From: Litorivita sp050633545
GTDB lineage: Bacteria > Pseudomonadota > Alphaproteobacteria > Rhodobacterales > Rhodobacteraceae
NCBI GenBank assembly: GCA_050633545.1
Contig: JBOEGS010000017.1
Location: 9,870 to 73,869, forward strand
Length of the DNA: 64,000 bases
Direction: 5' to 3'
The position numbers and the translations under genes were made by a program. Each line of letters begins with the position of its first letter. Position 1 is the stretch's first letter. Under the pieces are notes generated by a model. The model saw only the letters and a list, made by a program, of their open reading frames with translations, was not told where the DNA came from and did no database searches. Below, one piece after another: positions 34,655 through 43,042 of the stretch.

Positions 34655-36231
34655 GGGGCGATCTCCTTGAGGACAATGGATTTGATCATCAGTTTGTCGA
34701 TCTTGTTGGTGGCCGACAGGGGCAGGGGCCCGTGCCAGATCTTGACCCCGCGCGGGGCTTTGTAATGGGCGATGCGGTCACGGCAAAAAGCGGTCAATTC
34801 CTCTGCGGTGACGCTTTGGCCCGCGTGCAAGCAGACAGCGGCGAAAACCATTTCGCCCCATTTGCTGTGCGGCATGCCGATCACGGCGGCTTGGGCCACG
34901 GCGGGATGTTTGCACAGGGCGTTTTCGGTTTCGATCGGATAGACGTTTTCGCCGCCCGAAATGATCATCTCTTTGGTGCGCCCCGCGATGGTCAGATAGC
35001 CGTCATCGTCCATGATGCCCGCATCGCCCGTGTGGAAAAACCCGCCGCGCATGACATGGGCGGTTTCTTCGGGGCGGTTCCAATAGCCGTTCATCACCTG
35101 CGGGCCGCGCACGACGATCTCGCCCGCCGTGCCGTTGGGCACGGGGTTGTCATCGGCGTCAACGATGCGCAGGTCGCTATAAAGGATCGGCTGGCCGACG
35201 GTGGACAGCTTGTCCAGTCGCGGATTGCCTGGCACGTGATCGGCAGGCACCAGAACCGACAGAACCGGCGAGGTTTCGGTCAACCCGTAGCCTTGGCAAA
35301 AGGTGATATCGGGGATGGCGGCAATCGCGCGCTCCATCAATTTGACGGGCATGGGCGAGGCGCCATAGGTCAGCACGCGGATCGAGGAAAAATCGAAATC
35401 GCCGAACTGCGGATGGTTCATCACCATATCCAGCATGGTCGGCACCATGGTCATCGTGGTGATCTTTTGCTCTTGGATCATCCGCAACGTATCGACCACT
35501 TCGAATTTCGGCTGCACCACCATGGTCGTGCCGTAGGCCAGCGCCGTGAACACGCGGCTGCCCGTGCCCAGATGGAACAGCGGGCCGGAGAGCAACAAAA
35601 TGTCGTCTTGGCGATAGCCGTACAGATGCCCCGATCCCGTGGCATTCACCAAGAAATTGGAATGCGAGAGCATCACGCCCTTGGGCTGACCCGTGGTCCC
35701 CGACGTATAGAAGAGGATCATCGTGTCGTCAGAGCGGCTGGCCACATCGTCAAAGGCGTTCTCGGCCACGACGGGCGCGGCTGCGATCAGGCTGTCGTAA
35801 TGCAAGGTGCCTGCGGGCAGCGCTTCGTCCGGAGCCTCCCAATCGGCATAGATCAGCGTTTTCAGCGAGGGGCACTCTTGCATCAACTGCGCGGCCTGCG
35901 GTTTGAAGTGGCGATCCACGATCAAAACCTCGGGCGTGGCATCGCCGATTACGCCTTGCATCTCCTCGACCGACAGGCGGTGATTGATCGGCACCGAGAT
36001 CGCGCCGATCATCGAGGGCACCACGTAGGTTTCGACGATCCAATGCGAATTGAGCCCCAGATAGGCGACGCGATCCCCCGCTTGGACGCCCAATTGCTGC
36101 AATTGCCATGCGATGGCATGGGTGCGGCGGCTGAGCTCGGCCCAGCTGTAATCGCGCCCCTCGAAATGGGTGGCGCGCCAATCGGGGCGGGCATAGGCAT
36201 ATTTGCGAATATAGTCGGCAAAGCGGATCAT
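34651..36231 (-). CDS. AMP-forming acyl-CoA ligase
   Basis: 526 aa from the ATG at 36231; a longer frame upstream lies inside the acyl-CoA dehydrogenase gene. The adenylation loop LFYTSGTTGQPKGVMLSHSN is near residue 175, with QGYGLTETSPV, HTGDAGIMDDDGYLTIAGR and the C-terminal YKAPRGVKIWHGPLPLSATN then KIDKL with the catalytic Lys. Activates a carboxylic acid to its CoA ester. It overlaps both neighbours by ATGA and is one of two intact ligases in the cluster. The substrate is not predictable; context suggests a branched or isoprenoid-like acid. Confidence 0.9.
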   Translation of the reverse strand: MIRFADYIRKYAYARPDWRATHFEGRDYSWAELSRRTHAIAWQLQQLGVQAGDRVAYLGLNSHWIVETYVVPSMIGAISVPINHRLSVEEMQGVIGDATPEVLIVDRHFKPQAAQLMQECPSLKTLIYADWEAPDEALPAGTLHYDSLIAAAPVVAENAFDDVASRSDDTMILFYTSGTTGQPKGVMLSHSNFLVNATGSGHLYGYRQDDILLLSGPLFHLGTGSRVFTALAYGTTMVVQPKFEVVDTLRMIQEQKITTMTMVPTMLDMVMNHPQFGDFDFSSIRVLTYGASPMPVKLMERAIAAIPDITFCQGYGLTETSPVLSVLVPADHVPGNPRLDKLSTVGQPILYSDLRIVDADDNPVPNGTAGEIVVRGPQVMNGYWNRPEETAHVMRGGFFHTGDAGIMDDDGYLTIAGRTKEMIISGGENVYPIETENALCKHPAVAQAAVIGMPHSKWGEMVFAAVCLHAGQSVTAEELTAFCRDRIAHYKAPRGVKIWHGPLPLSATNKIDKLMIKSIVLKEIAP

Positions 36232-37382
36232 TTGCGCCCCCCCAAAAGCGCGCGCCCGATGATCTCGCGCATGACCTCGCCCGTGCCGCCCGCGATGCGC
36301 CCGACGCGGGCATCGGCCCATGCGCGCGCAATCGGATATTCCCACATATAGCCATAGCCGCCAAAGAGTTGCAGCAGGTCATCCAACCCGCGGCACAGGA
36401 TTTCGGAGGTCAGCATTTTGCCCATCGCCGCATCGACCGCATCCAATTCGCCCGCCATATGCATTTCGAGACATTTGTCGGTGAAGACGCGCAGCAAAAC
36501 CGCATTGGCCTTGATCTCGGCCAGCTTGAAACGGGTGTTCTGGAATTCGGCAATCGTCTGGCCAAAGGCCTTGCGCTCGGTGACATGATCCACCGTCCAT
36601 TGCAAAGCCGCCTCAAGCGCCGAAGTGGCGCGCACGCATTGCAACAACCGCTCTTGCGGCAATTGCTCCATCAACTGGTAAAACCCCCGCCCTTCGGAGC
36701 CGAGCAGATTGGCCACCGGCACGCGCATATCGTCAAAGAACAATTCGGCCGTGTCCTGCGCCTTCCAGCCGACTTTCTCCAAAAGCTGGTTGCCCTTGCG
36801 AAATCCGGGCGTGTCGGCAGGCACGAGGATCAAAGAGGTGCCCTTGGCCCCCAAGGACGGGTCGGTCTTGCAGGCCAGCACCAGAATATCGCAATTGCCT
36901 CCATTGGTGATGAAAACCTTTTGCCCGTTGATGACGAAATCATCGCCGTCGCGGATGGCGGTGGTTTTGATGCCCTGCACATCCGATCCCGCCGCAGGTT
37001 CCGTCATGGCAATCGCGCCGATGGCCTCGCCCGCCGCCATTTTCGGCAACCATTCTTGTTTCAACGCCTCGGAGCCGTAGTGGAGCAAATAAGGCGCGAC
37101 GATATCGGAATGCAGCGAAAACCCCGGCCCCATGGCCCCTGCTGCGGAAAGCTCCTCCATCACCACCATGGAGAAGAGAAAATCCGCCCCTGCCCCGCCG
37201 TATTCTTCGGGCATCGCGGCGCAAAGCAACCCGTTCTCGCCCGCCTTTTTCCATGCCTCGCGCGACACCCGCCCGTCCTTTTCCCATTGGGCGTGATTGG
37301 GGGTGATTTCTTCGGCGACAAAGCGGCGCACCTGATCGCGAAACATCTCATGGTCTTGGTTGAATACGGTCCGTTTGAACAT
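36228..37382 (-). CDS. Acyl-CoA dehydrogenase
   Basis: 384 aa. FAD-dependent oxidation of acyl-CoA to 2-enoyl-CoA. AIAMTEPAAGSDVQGIKTTA and VFITNGGN in the middle domain bind FAD and substrate; ECRAT-like segments in the helical domain and QLFGGYGYMWEYPIARAWAD carry the catalytic Glu and the C-terminal FAD contacts. GGAGG precedes the ATG. First gene of the leftward operon, whose promoter shares operator B with the divergent SDR gene. Confidence 0.92.
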   Translation of the reverse strand: MFKRTVFNQDHEMFRDQVRRFVAEEITPNHAQWEKDGRVSREAWKKAGENGLLCAAMPEEYGGAGADFLFSMVVMEELSAAGAMGPGFSLHSDIVAPYLLHYGSEALKQEWLPKMAAGEAIGAIAMTEPAAGSDVQGIKTTAIRDGDDFVINGQKVFITNGGNCDILVLACKTDPSLGAKGTSLILVPADTPGFRKGNQLLEKVGWKAQDTAELFFDDMRVPVANLLGSEGRGFYQLMEQLPQERLLQCVRATSALEAALQWTVDHVTERKAFGQTIAEFQNTRFKLAEIKANAVLLRVFTDKCLEMHMAGELDAVDAAMGKMLTSEILCRGLDDLLQLFGGYGYMWEYPIARAWADARVGRIAGGTGEVMREIIGRALLGGRK

Positions 37383-37436
37383 TGTAGCTCCTCCCTGAAA
37401 CGGCTTTGGCCTCTTGGCCGCTATTGCAAATCTATA

Positions 37437-37469
37437 TAATTAGCTTGCAAACATTTATCAAGCTAATTA
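37437..37469. promoter_or_regulatory. Operator B of the branched acyl-CoA cluster (divergent promoters)
   Basis: Perfect 11-base arms TAATTAGCTTG and CAAGCTAATTA around an 11-base spacer, between the divergent acyl-CoA dehydrogenase and SDR genes. It is the strongest of three related sites. Confidence 0.85.
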
Positions 37470-37504
37470 CAAAGCAGGGGAAGCTGAACGAGAGGAGGAA
37501 CCCC

Positions 37505-38407
37505 ATGCTGGAAGGTAAGGCAGTCATCGTAACCGGAGCAGGTCGCGGAATCGGACGTGATATCGCTCTGATGATGGCATCCCACGGCGCAAAAGTCGTG
37601 GTAAATGATCTGGGCGGCGCTGCGGACGGCGACGGCGCCGACGCGGCCCCCGCGCAAGAAGTCGTAAACGAAATCCAAGCCGCAGGCGGCGAGGCCGTGG
37701 CCAATTTCGGCAATGTTGCCAAACCCGCAGACGCCAAAGCCATGGTCGAACAATCGATGGATACTTTCGGCACCATCGATGTGATCGTCAACAACGCGGG
37801 CATTTTGCGCGATGTGATCTTTCACAAAATGACCGAAGAGGATTGGGATTCGGTGATTTCGGTCCATCTCAAAGGCAGCTTCAACATGGCCCAAGCCGTG
37901 GCCCCGCAGTTCAAGATGCAGGCCTCGGGGTGCTTTGTGAACTTCACCTCGACCTCCGGCCTGATCGGCAATTTCGGGCAGGCGAATTATTCCGCCGCAA
38001 AGATGGGCATTGTCGGCCTGTCGAAATCTCTGGCTCTCGACATGGCGCGGTTCAACGTGCGCTCCAACTGCATCGCGCCTTTCGCGTGGTCGCGGCTGAT
38101 CGGGACGATCCCCGCCAAGACCGAGGCCGAAAAAGCCCGCGTCGAGCGGATCAAGGAGATGACCCCCGCCAAGATCGCCCCGCTCTGCGTCGCTCTGGCC
38201 GATCCGACCTGTGACACCACGGGGCAAATCTTCTGCGTGCGCAACAACGAGATTTTCCTGATGAGCCAACCGCGCCCGATCCGGTCGGTGCATCGCTCCG
38301 AAGGCTGGACCCCGCAAACCGTGCGCGACCATGCCCTGCCCGCGATGAAGGCCGATTTTTACGATCTGGATCGTTCGGCAGATGTCTTTACTTGGGATCC
38401 GGTCTAG
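37505..38407 (+). CDS. Short-chain dehydrogenase, MFE-2 (HSD17B4)-like
   Basis: 300 aa from the ATG at 37505, with GAGAGGAGG upstream. The cofactor motif VIVTGAGRGIGRDIAL and then AKVVVNDLGGAADG are characteristic of the dehydrogenase unit of peroxisomal multifunctional enzyme 2. The catalytic set is FTSTSGLIGNFGQANYSAAK (Ser, Tyr, Lys). It would oxidise (R)-3-hydroxyacyl-CoA from the MaoC hydratase to the 3-keto form with NAD. The C-terminal 60 residues also follow the MFE-2-like bacterial proteins rather than short SDRs. Confidence 0.9.
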   Translation: MLEGKAVIVTGAGRGIGRDIALMMASHGAKVVVNDLGGAADGDGADAAPAQEVVNEIQAAGGEAVANFGNVAKPADAKAMVEQSMDTFGTIDVIVNNAGILRDVIFHKMTEEDWDSVISVHLKGSFNMAQAVAPQFKMQASGCFVNFTSTSGLIGNFGQANYSAAKMGIVGLSKSLALDMARFNVRSNCIAPFAWSRLIGTIPAKTEAEKARVERIKEMTPAKIAPLCVALADPTCDTTGQIFCVRNNEIFLMSQPRPIRSVHRSEGWTPQTVRDHALPAMKADFYDLDRSADVFTWDPV

Positions 38408-38484
38408 CGGTAAGTGCAGGGCTGTCCTGCGGGACAATTTTGGCCTATGGTTCTGGGTTATAGATCGACGAAAGGCATGATGAC

Positions 38485-38955
38485 ATGCAACAGGGTGTAG
38501 CAACCGTGCAAGAGCGCGCCTCGCTGGGCGAGGACAACAATCCGATCTACCAAGACATTGCGCGGTTTCGGGCCATCTTGTTCGATGCCATTCTCAAGCC
38601 CCATGACATGACCATGTCGCAAGGCTGGGTTCTGGTGCATCTGCTGCGCGAGAACGGGTTGAAGCAATCCGAACTTGCCGACCGGTTGGAGGTCGCCACG
38701 GTGACCACCTCCAAGCTCATCGACCGGCTGGAGGCGCGCGGCTATGTCGAGCGCCGCGCCGATCCCGAGGACCGCAGATCGAACCGCATCTATGCCACGG
38801 CGCAGGCCAAAGCCCTTGTGAAGATCATGACCCAGACCATTGTCGAGGTCGATGCCATCGCAAACCAAGGCGTCAGCGCCGAGGAACTGGCCACCACGCT
38901 CAAGGTGCTGCACAAAATGCGCACCAATCTGCGCGGCGCGTTAAGCAACAGATAA
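38485..38955 (+). CDS. MarR family regulator (candidate controller of the acyl-CoA cluster)
   Basis: 156 aa. Helices with YQDIARFRAILFDAIL, then a winged helix KQSELADRLEVATVTTSKLI and wing EARGYVERRADPEDRRSNRI, all typical MarR. It sits inside the cluster between the SDR and racemase genes. MarR proteins acting on CoA-ester pathways usually bind an acyl-CoA and release inverted repeats like operators A, B and C. No such repeat precedes its own gene, so it may be transcribed from the SDR promoter. GAAAGG lies nine bases before the ATG. Confidence 0.88.
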   Translation: MQQGVATVQERASLGEDNNPIYQDIARFRAILFDAILKPHDMTMSQGWVLVHLLRENGLKQSELADRLEVATVTTSKLIDRLEARGYVERRADPEDRRSNRIYATAQAKALVKIMTQTIVEVDAIANQGVSAEELATTLKVLHKMRTNLRGALSNR

Positions 38956-39011
38956 TCTGCGCGCCGCGGCACGCCCGCCCGCGCAGATCTTCCCTCATAA
39001 GGACAACGAAG

Positions 39012-40166
39012 ATGCAGACACACGCATCCTCCCCCCCGCTTGCGGGGCTGCGCATCATTGAATTCGCAGGCATCGGACCTGGCCCTTTTGCCGGTATGAT
39101 GCTCGCCGATATGGGCGCCGAGATCATCCGCATCGAGCGGCCCAATGCCGCCTCTCCCACGGGTCAGAGCGATTATGCGCTCGACTTCATGGCGCGCGGG
39201 CGCAAATCGATTGCCCTGGATATGAAAGCCGCGGGCGCGGTGGAACTGGCGCTCAAGATGATCGAGAGCGCCGACGGGGTGATCGAGGGCTTTCGCCCCG
39301 GAGTGATGGAGCGCCTCGGCCTTGGACCCGAGGTCTGCCTCGCGCGCAACCCGCGCCTTGTTTACGGGCGCATAACCGGATGGGGACAGGACGGGCCGGT
39401 GGCGAAAACCGCTGGGCATGACCTCAATTATATCGCCCTGACCGGCGCGCTTTGGGCCAGCGGCGAAGCCGGACGCGCGCCCAGTTTCCCGCTCAACCTT
39501 CTGGGCGATTTCGGCGGCGGCGGCATGTTCTTGGCCTTTGGGATGGTCACCGGATTGCTCAAGGCCGCGCGCAGCGGCGCGGGCGATGTAGTGGATGCGG
39601 CCATCGTCGATGGCACCAGCGCCTTGATGACGATGATCTACAGCCGCCGCGCCATGGGTCTTTGGCGCGACGAGCGCGGCGCCAATGCGCTCGACGGCGG
39701 GGTGCCGTGGTATGGCGTCTATGAATGCGCCGACGGCGGATGGATCACCATCGGATCGCTGGAGCCGCAATTCTGGGCGGTGCTGCTGGACCGGCTCGGA
39801 TTGCAGGCCGAGGAGATGGGCGATCGCAGCGACCGCAGCCAGTGGCCCGCCATGCGCCGCCGTCTCACCGCGCTGTTCTTGTCGCAGCCCCGCGATCATT
39901 GGAGCACGCTGTTGCAGGACAGCGATGCCTGTTTCGCCCCCGTGCTCAGCCCCGCCGAAGCCCCCGATCACCCGCACAACCGCGCTCGCGCGATTTTCAC
40001 CGCCGACGGGGCGCAGCCGATGCCCGCTCCGCGCTTTGCCCGCTCGAAGACCCCGCTGCCCAGCCCCCCGCCCGAACCGGGCGCGCAATCGCGCGAGGTG
40101 CTTGAAAGCATGGGATTGGAGGCCCGCGTCATCGATGCGTTTTTCGCCAGCGGCGCGGTGTCCTGA
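39012..40166 (+). CDS. Alpha-methylacyl-CoA racemase-like CaiB/BaiF protein
   Basis: 384 aa. The segments GHDLNYIALTGAL and NLLGDFGGGGMFLAFGM contain the His and Asp that form the proton-transfer pair of alpha-methylacyl-CoA racemase; ordinary CoA-transferases lack this pair. The N-terminal GPGPFAGMMLADMGAEIIRI and GRKSIALDMK blocks bind CoA. The enzyme would interconvert (R)- and (S)-2-methylacyl-CoA, needed before stereospecific beta-oxidation of isoprenoid or sterol side chains. This is the main clue to the substrate class of the whole cluster. Confidence 0.88.
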   Translation: MQTHASSPPLAGLRIIEFAGIGPGPFAGMMLADMGAEIIRIERPNAASPTGQSDYALDFMARGRKSIALDMKAAGAVELALKMIESADGVIEGFRPGVMERLGLGPEVCLARNPRLVYGRITGWGQDGPVAKTAGHDLNYIALTGALWASGEAGRAPSFPLNLLGDFGGGGMFLAFGMVTGLLKAARSGAGDVVDAAIVDGTSALMTMIYSRRAMGLWRDERGANALDGGVPWYGVYECADGGWITIGSLEPQFWAVLLDRLGLQAEEMGDRSDRSQWPAMRRRLTALFLSQPRDHWSTLLQDSDACFAPVLSPAEAPDHPHNRARAIFTADGAQPMPAPRFARSKTPLPSPPPEPGAQSREVLESMGLEARVIDAFFASGAVS

Positions 40167-40254
40167 CCGCGCAAAGACAAACCGAAGACAACACACAGAC
40201 CCTGCCCCGCACAGACCGCGCCGCAACGGCCCCACCAATTGAGGAAATACGACC

Positions 40255-41232
40255 ATGACCATGCCCGCCCGATTGCAAAACCTGCGATTGCCGCTGATCG
40301 CCAGCCCGCTGTTCATCATCTCGACCCCTGATCTGGTGATCGCCCAATGCAAGGCGGGCATTGTCGGATCCTTTCCCGCCCTGAACGCGCGCGAGAAAGA
40401 CGGCCATAGCCTTGAGGAATGGCTGACCCGTATCCGCGAGGAGCTGGACCGCCATAACCAAGCCAACCCCGACCGCCCCGCCGCCCCCTTTGCGGTGAAC
40501 CAGATCGTGCACCGCTCGAACGCGCGGCTGGAGCGCGATATCGAGATTTGCGCCAAACACGAAGTGCCGGTCTGGATCACCTCTTTGGGCGCGCGCGCCG
40601 AGGTCAACGAGGCCGCCCATTCCGGCGGCGGGATTGTTTTGCATGACGTCATCAACAACCGCTTTGCCCATAAGGCGATCGAAAAAGGCGCGGACGGATT
40701 GGTCGCCGTGGCCGCCGGTGCGGGCGGTCATGCGGGGGCGCAATCGCCCTTTGCCTTGGTGCAGGAAATCCGCGACTGGTTCGACGGGCCGCTGTTTTTG
40801 TCCGGTGCCATCGCCAAGGGCGATTCGATTCTTGCGGCTCTGGCGATGGGGGCGGATGGGGGCTATGCCGGATCGGCCTTTATCGCCACGACCGAAGCCA
40901 ATGCCGCCGAAGGCTACAAACGCATGATCGCGCAAAGCAGCGCCGAGGACATCGTTTATTCCGACCTGTTTACCGGCGTTTGGGGCAATTACCTCAAACC
41001 CTCGATTGCCGCCGCAGGCATGGACCCCGACCATCTGGAACGCTCGGACCCGTCGAAAATGAGTTTCGCAGAAAACCGTGAAAAACCAAAAAGCTGGAAA
41101 GAGATCTGGGGGTCGGGCCAAGGCATCGGCGCGGTCCACGGCGTGGTGCCGACCGCCGAACTGGTGGGCCGTCTGGAGCGTGAATTCAAAGCCGCGCAGG
41201 CGCGTTTGGCCAAACTGGCCGCACCCGCCTGA
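40255..41232 (+). CDS. NAD(P)H-dependent flavin oxidoreductase (nitronate monooxygenase family)
   Basis: 325 aa TIM-barrel FMN protein. Typical blocks: LPLIASPLFIIS at the N-terminus, VWITSLGARAEV, GADGLVAVAAGAGGHAGAQS (FMN-phosphate site), FLSGAIAKGDSILAALAMGADGGYAGSAF. Nitronate monooxygenases, FabK-like enoyl reductases and several CoA-pathway flavoproteins share this fold. In an acyl-CoA cluster a reductase acting on enoyl-CoA is at least as likely as nitronate oxidation. GAGGAA lies eight bases before the ATG. Follows the racemase by 88 bases. Confidence 0.85.
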   Translation: MTMPARLQNLRLPLIASPLFIISTPDLVIAQCKAGIVGSFPALNAREKDGHSLEEWLTRIREELDRHNQANPDRPAAPFAVNQIVHRSNARLERDIEICAKHEVPVWITSLGARAEVNEAAHSGGGIVLHDVINNRFAHKAIEKGADGLVAVAAGAGGHAGAQSPFALVQEIRDWFDGPLFLSGAIAKGDSILAALAMGADGGYAGSAFIATTEANAAEGYKRMIAQSSAEDIVYSDLFTGVWGNYLKPSIAAAGMDPDHLERSDPSKMSFAENREKPKSWKEIWGSGQGIGAVHGVVPTAELVGRLEREFKAAQARLAKLAAPA

Positions 41233-41278
41233 CCCCGCGCGCGCAGGGCGCGGCACGGGAGGGTCGCGCTCAATTAGA

Positions 41279-41303
41279 TTGCTAGATAATAATTATCATG
41301 CTA
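41279..41303. promoter_or_regulatory. Operator C of the branched acyl-CoA cluster (degenerate copy)
   Basis: TTGCTAG-N11-CATGCTA has the same arm length and spacing as operators A and B, with weaker arms. It sits 60 bases upstream of the TRAP binding-protein gene. Confidence 0.55.
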
Positions 41304-41362
41304 TGCAAATATCAGAGGAGAGTCAGGAGCTTTGAAAGCCTGACCATAAGGGAGGACCTACA

Positions 41363-42424
41363 ATGAAATTTCGTATGAAAAGCGCCGTTCTGGCGGCAAC
41401 GGTGTCGGCCATGGCTTTTGCCGCGCAGGCCGAAACCACATTGATTGCCAATGAACCCGGACCCAACCGCGGCGTGCGCGCCGATGCGGTGAATTACATC
41501 GCCAAACAGATCGCCGAGCGCACCAATGGCGAGGTCACGGTCGACCAGAACTGGGGCGGCGCTCTGTTCAAAACCTCTGCCGCTCTGGATTCCTTTTCCA
41601 CCGGCGTGGCCGATATGGGCGTGATCATCGGGGCCTATGCGGCCTCCGAATTTCCCGAATTGCAAATGGCGGGGCTGTTGCTCAACAAACCCGCGCATCC
41701 GTGGGTGATGATGCAAGCGGTCTATGAGCTCTTCACCACCAATGAGCGTATCCAAGAGCGCCTCGAAGAGATGAACCTTGTCTATCTGGCGCCCTTCTCG
41801 CTTTCGCCCGCGATCCTTGCCTGCCGCGGCGAAGGCATCCGCTCTGTCGCCGATATCAAAGGCGCGAAAATCGCCCGCACCGGATCGTCGGGCGATGTTC
41901 TGGCCGCGCTTGGCGGCAATATGGTCAGCATGCCGATCTATGACGTCTATCAGGGCATGGAAACCGGATTGATCGATTGCTCGGTGACCTATGCCTATTA
42001 CGCCGTGGCCTCCAAATTGAACGAAGAAATCGATACGATGACCGAGCTGCGCTATTCCACGGTGACCAGCCTTGGCACGGTGATCAACAAGGACACATTC
42101 GAAAGCCTCTCGCCCGAGCATCAAAAGATCATTCTGGGCATCGGGCCGGATGTCATCAACTACTACGGCAAGAACCTCGAACAGGCCGATATCGACGCGA
42201 TGAAGGTCCTCAGCGAGGGCGATGATGCGGTCGATTTCGTCACGCTCAGCGATGAGGACTATGCGCTCATGGACAAGGCCGGTGCGCCGATGTTCGAAAA
42301 ATGGCACACCGATGCCAAGGCCGTGGGCACCGATGGCGAGGCCTTGCTGAACGAGCTTTACGGGCTGATCGACAAATGGACCAAGGTCATGGAGGCCGAA
42401 GGCCTGCCGTGGAAACGCGGCTAA
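41363..42424 (+). CDS. TRAP transporter periplasmic binding protein (DctP family), acyl-CoA cluster
   Basis: 353 aa. Signal peptide of about 24 residues ending FAAQA. GVRADAVNYIAKQIAERTNG near the start, YLAPFSLSPAILACRGEGIR and IARTGSSGDVLAALGG in the ligand-gating region. Delivers an organic acid, presumably the carboxylic acid degraded by this cluster. GGGAGG lies ahead of the ATG and operator C upstream, so uptake appears co-regulated with catabolism. Confidence 0.88.
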   Translation: MKFRMKSAVLAATVSAMAFAAQAETTLIANEPGPNRGVRADAVNYIAKQIAERTNGEVTVDQNWGGALFKTSAALDSFSTGVADMGVIIGAYAASEFPELQMAGLLLNKPAHPWVMMQAVYELFTTNERIQERLEEMNLVYLAPFSLSPAILACRGEGIRSVADIKGAKIARTGSSGDVLAALGGNMVSMPIYDVYQGMETGLIDCSVTYAYYAVASKLNEEIDTMTELRYSTVTSLGTVINKDTFESLSPEHQKIILGIGPDVINYYGKNLEQADIDAMKVLSEGDDAVDFVTLSDEDYALMDKAGAPMFEKWHTDAKAVGTDGEALLNELYGLIDKWTKVMEAEGLPWKRG

Positions 42425-42533
42425 GGCAGCGCGCGCGATTGATCCGCGCCCTGCCGCGCCAAGGGGCACCCCACCCCCCCCCAGCGGCAGGGCGCAGCCC
42501 ATCCCATCCACCGACAATTGCGGGAGATCCCCC

Positions 42534-43028
42534 ATGTTCAAACGGATCGAGTATGCGCTCGACACGCTTGGCGCTGCGGCTGTTGTGCTCTTGTGCCCAC
42601 TGATCACGGCCAACATCCTAACGCGCGAATTTCTTCATGTCGGCATTCCCGACAGCATCATTTTGGTGCGCGAACTCATGGTGCCCGCGATCCTCTTTCC
42701 GCTCAGCGCCGCCACCGCCAAACGCGCCCATGTGGCGATTGAATTCATCGCCAGCCATTTTCCCGACGGGCTCAACCGCTGGATTGCGGTGCTGTCGGGC
42801 CTCATCGGCTTGCTCGTTGTGACGACGCTTCTGTGGTCGGGATGGCTTGAATTTGCCAAAAACTTCGAGCGCGGCGCGCATTACGGCGGCGAATTCCAAC
42901 TGCCCAAATGGCCGAGCCGCGCGCTCTTTGTCATCGCCATCGCGATGTTCTGGCTGCGCCTGATCCAGATTTTCTGGATCGACCTCAAAGCTGCGGTGAC
43001 GGGCATCCCCGCACCTGCCGAACTTTAA
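42534..43028 (+). CDS. TRAP transporter small permease (DctQ family), acyl-CoA cluster
   Basis: 164 aa with four predicted helices. ILVRELMVPAILFPLSAATA and KRAHVAIEFIASHF fit the DctQ pattern. It starts 109 bases after the binding-protein stop and is followed 14 bases later by the large permease. Confidence 0.86.
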   Translation: MFKRIEYALDTLGAAAVVLLCPLITANILTREFLHVGIPDSIILVRELMVPAILFPLSAATAKRAHVAIEFIASHFPDGLNRWIAVLSGLIGLLVVTTLLWSGWLEFAKNFERGAHYGGEFQLPKWPSRALFVIAIAMFWLRLIQIFWIDLKAAVTGIPAPAEL

Positions 43029-43042
43029 AGGAACCCGAGCCT

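Noticed and set aside
38407..38484. Possible operator before the MarR gene (GTCC-N3-GGAC-like)
   Set aside because: Does not match the TAGCTTG-N11 pattern of the cluster and arms are too short to mean much.
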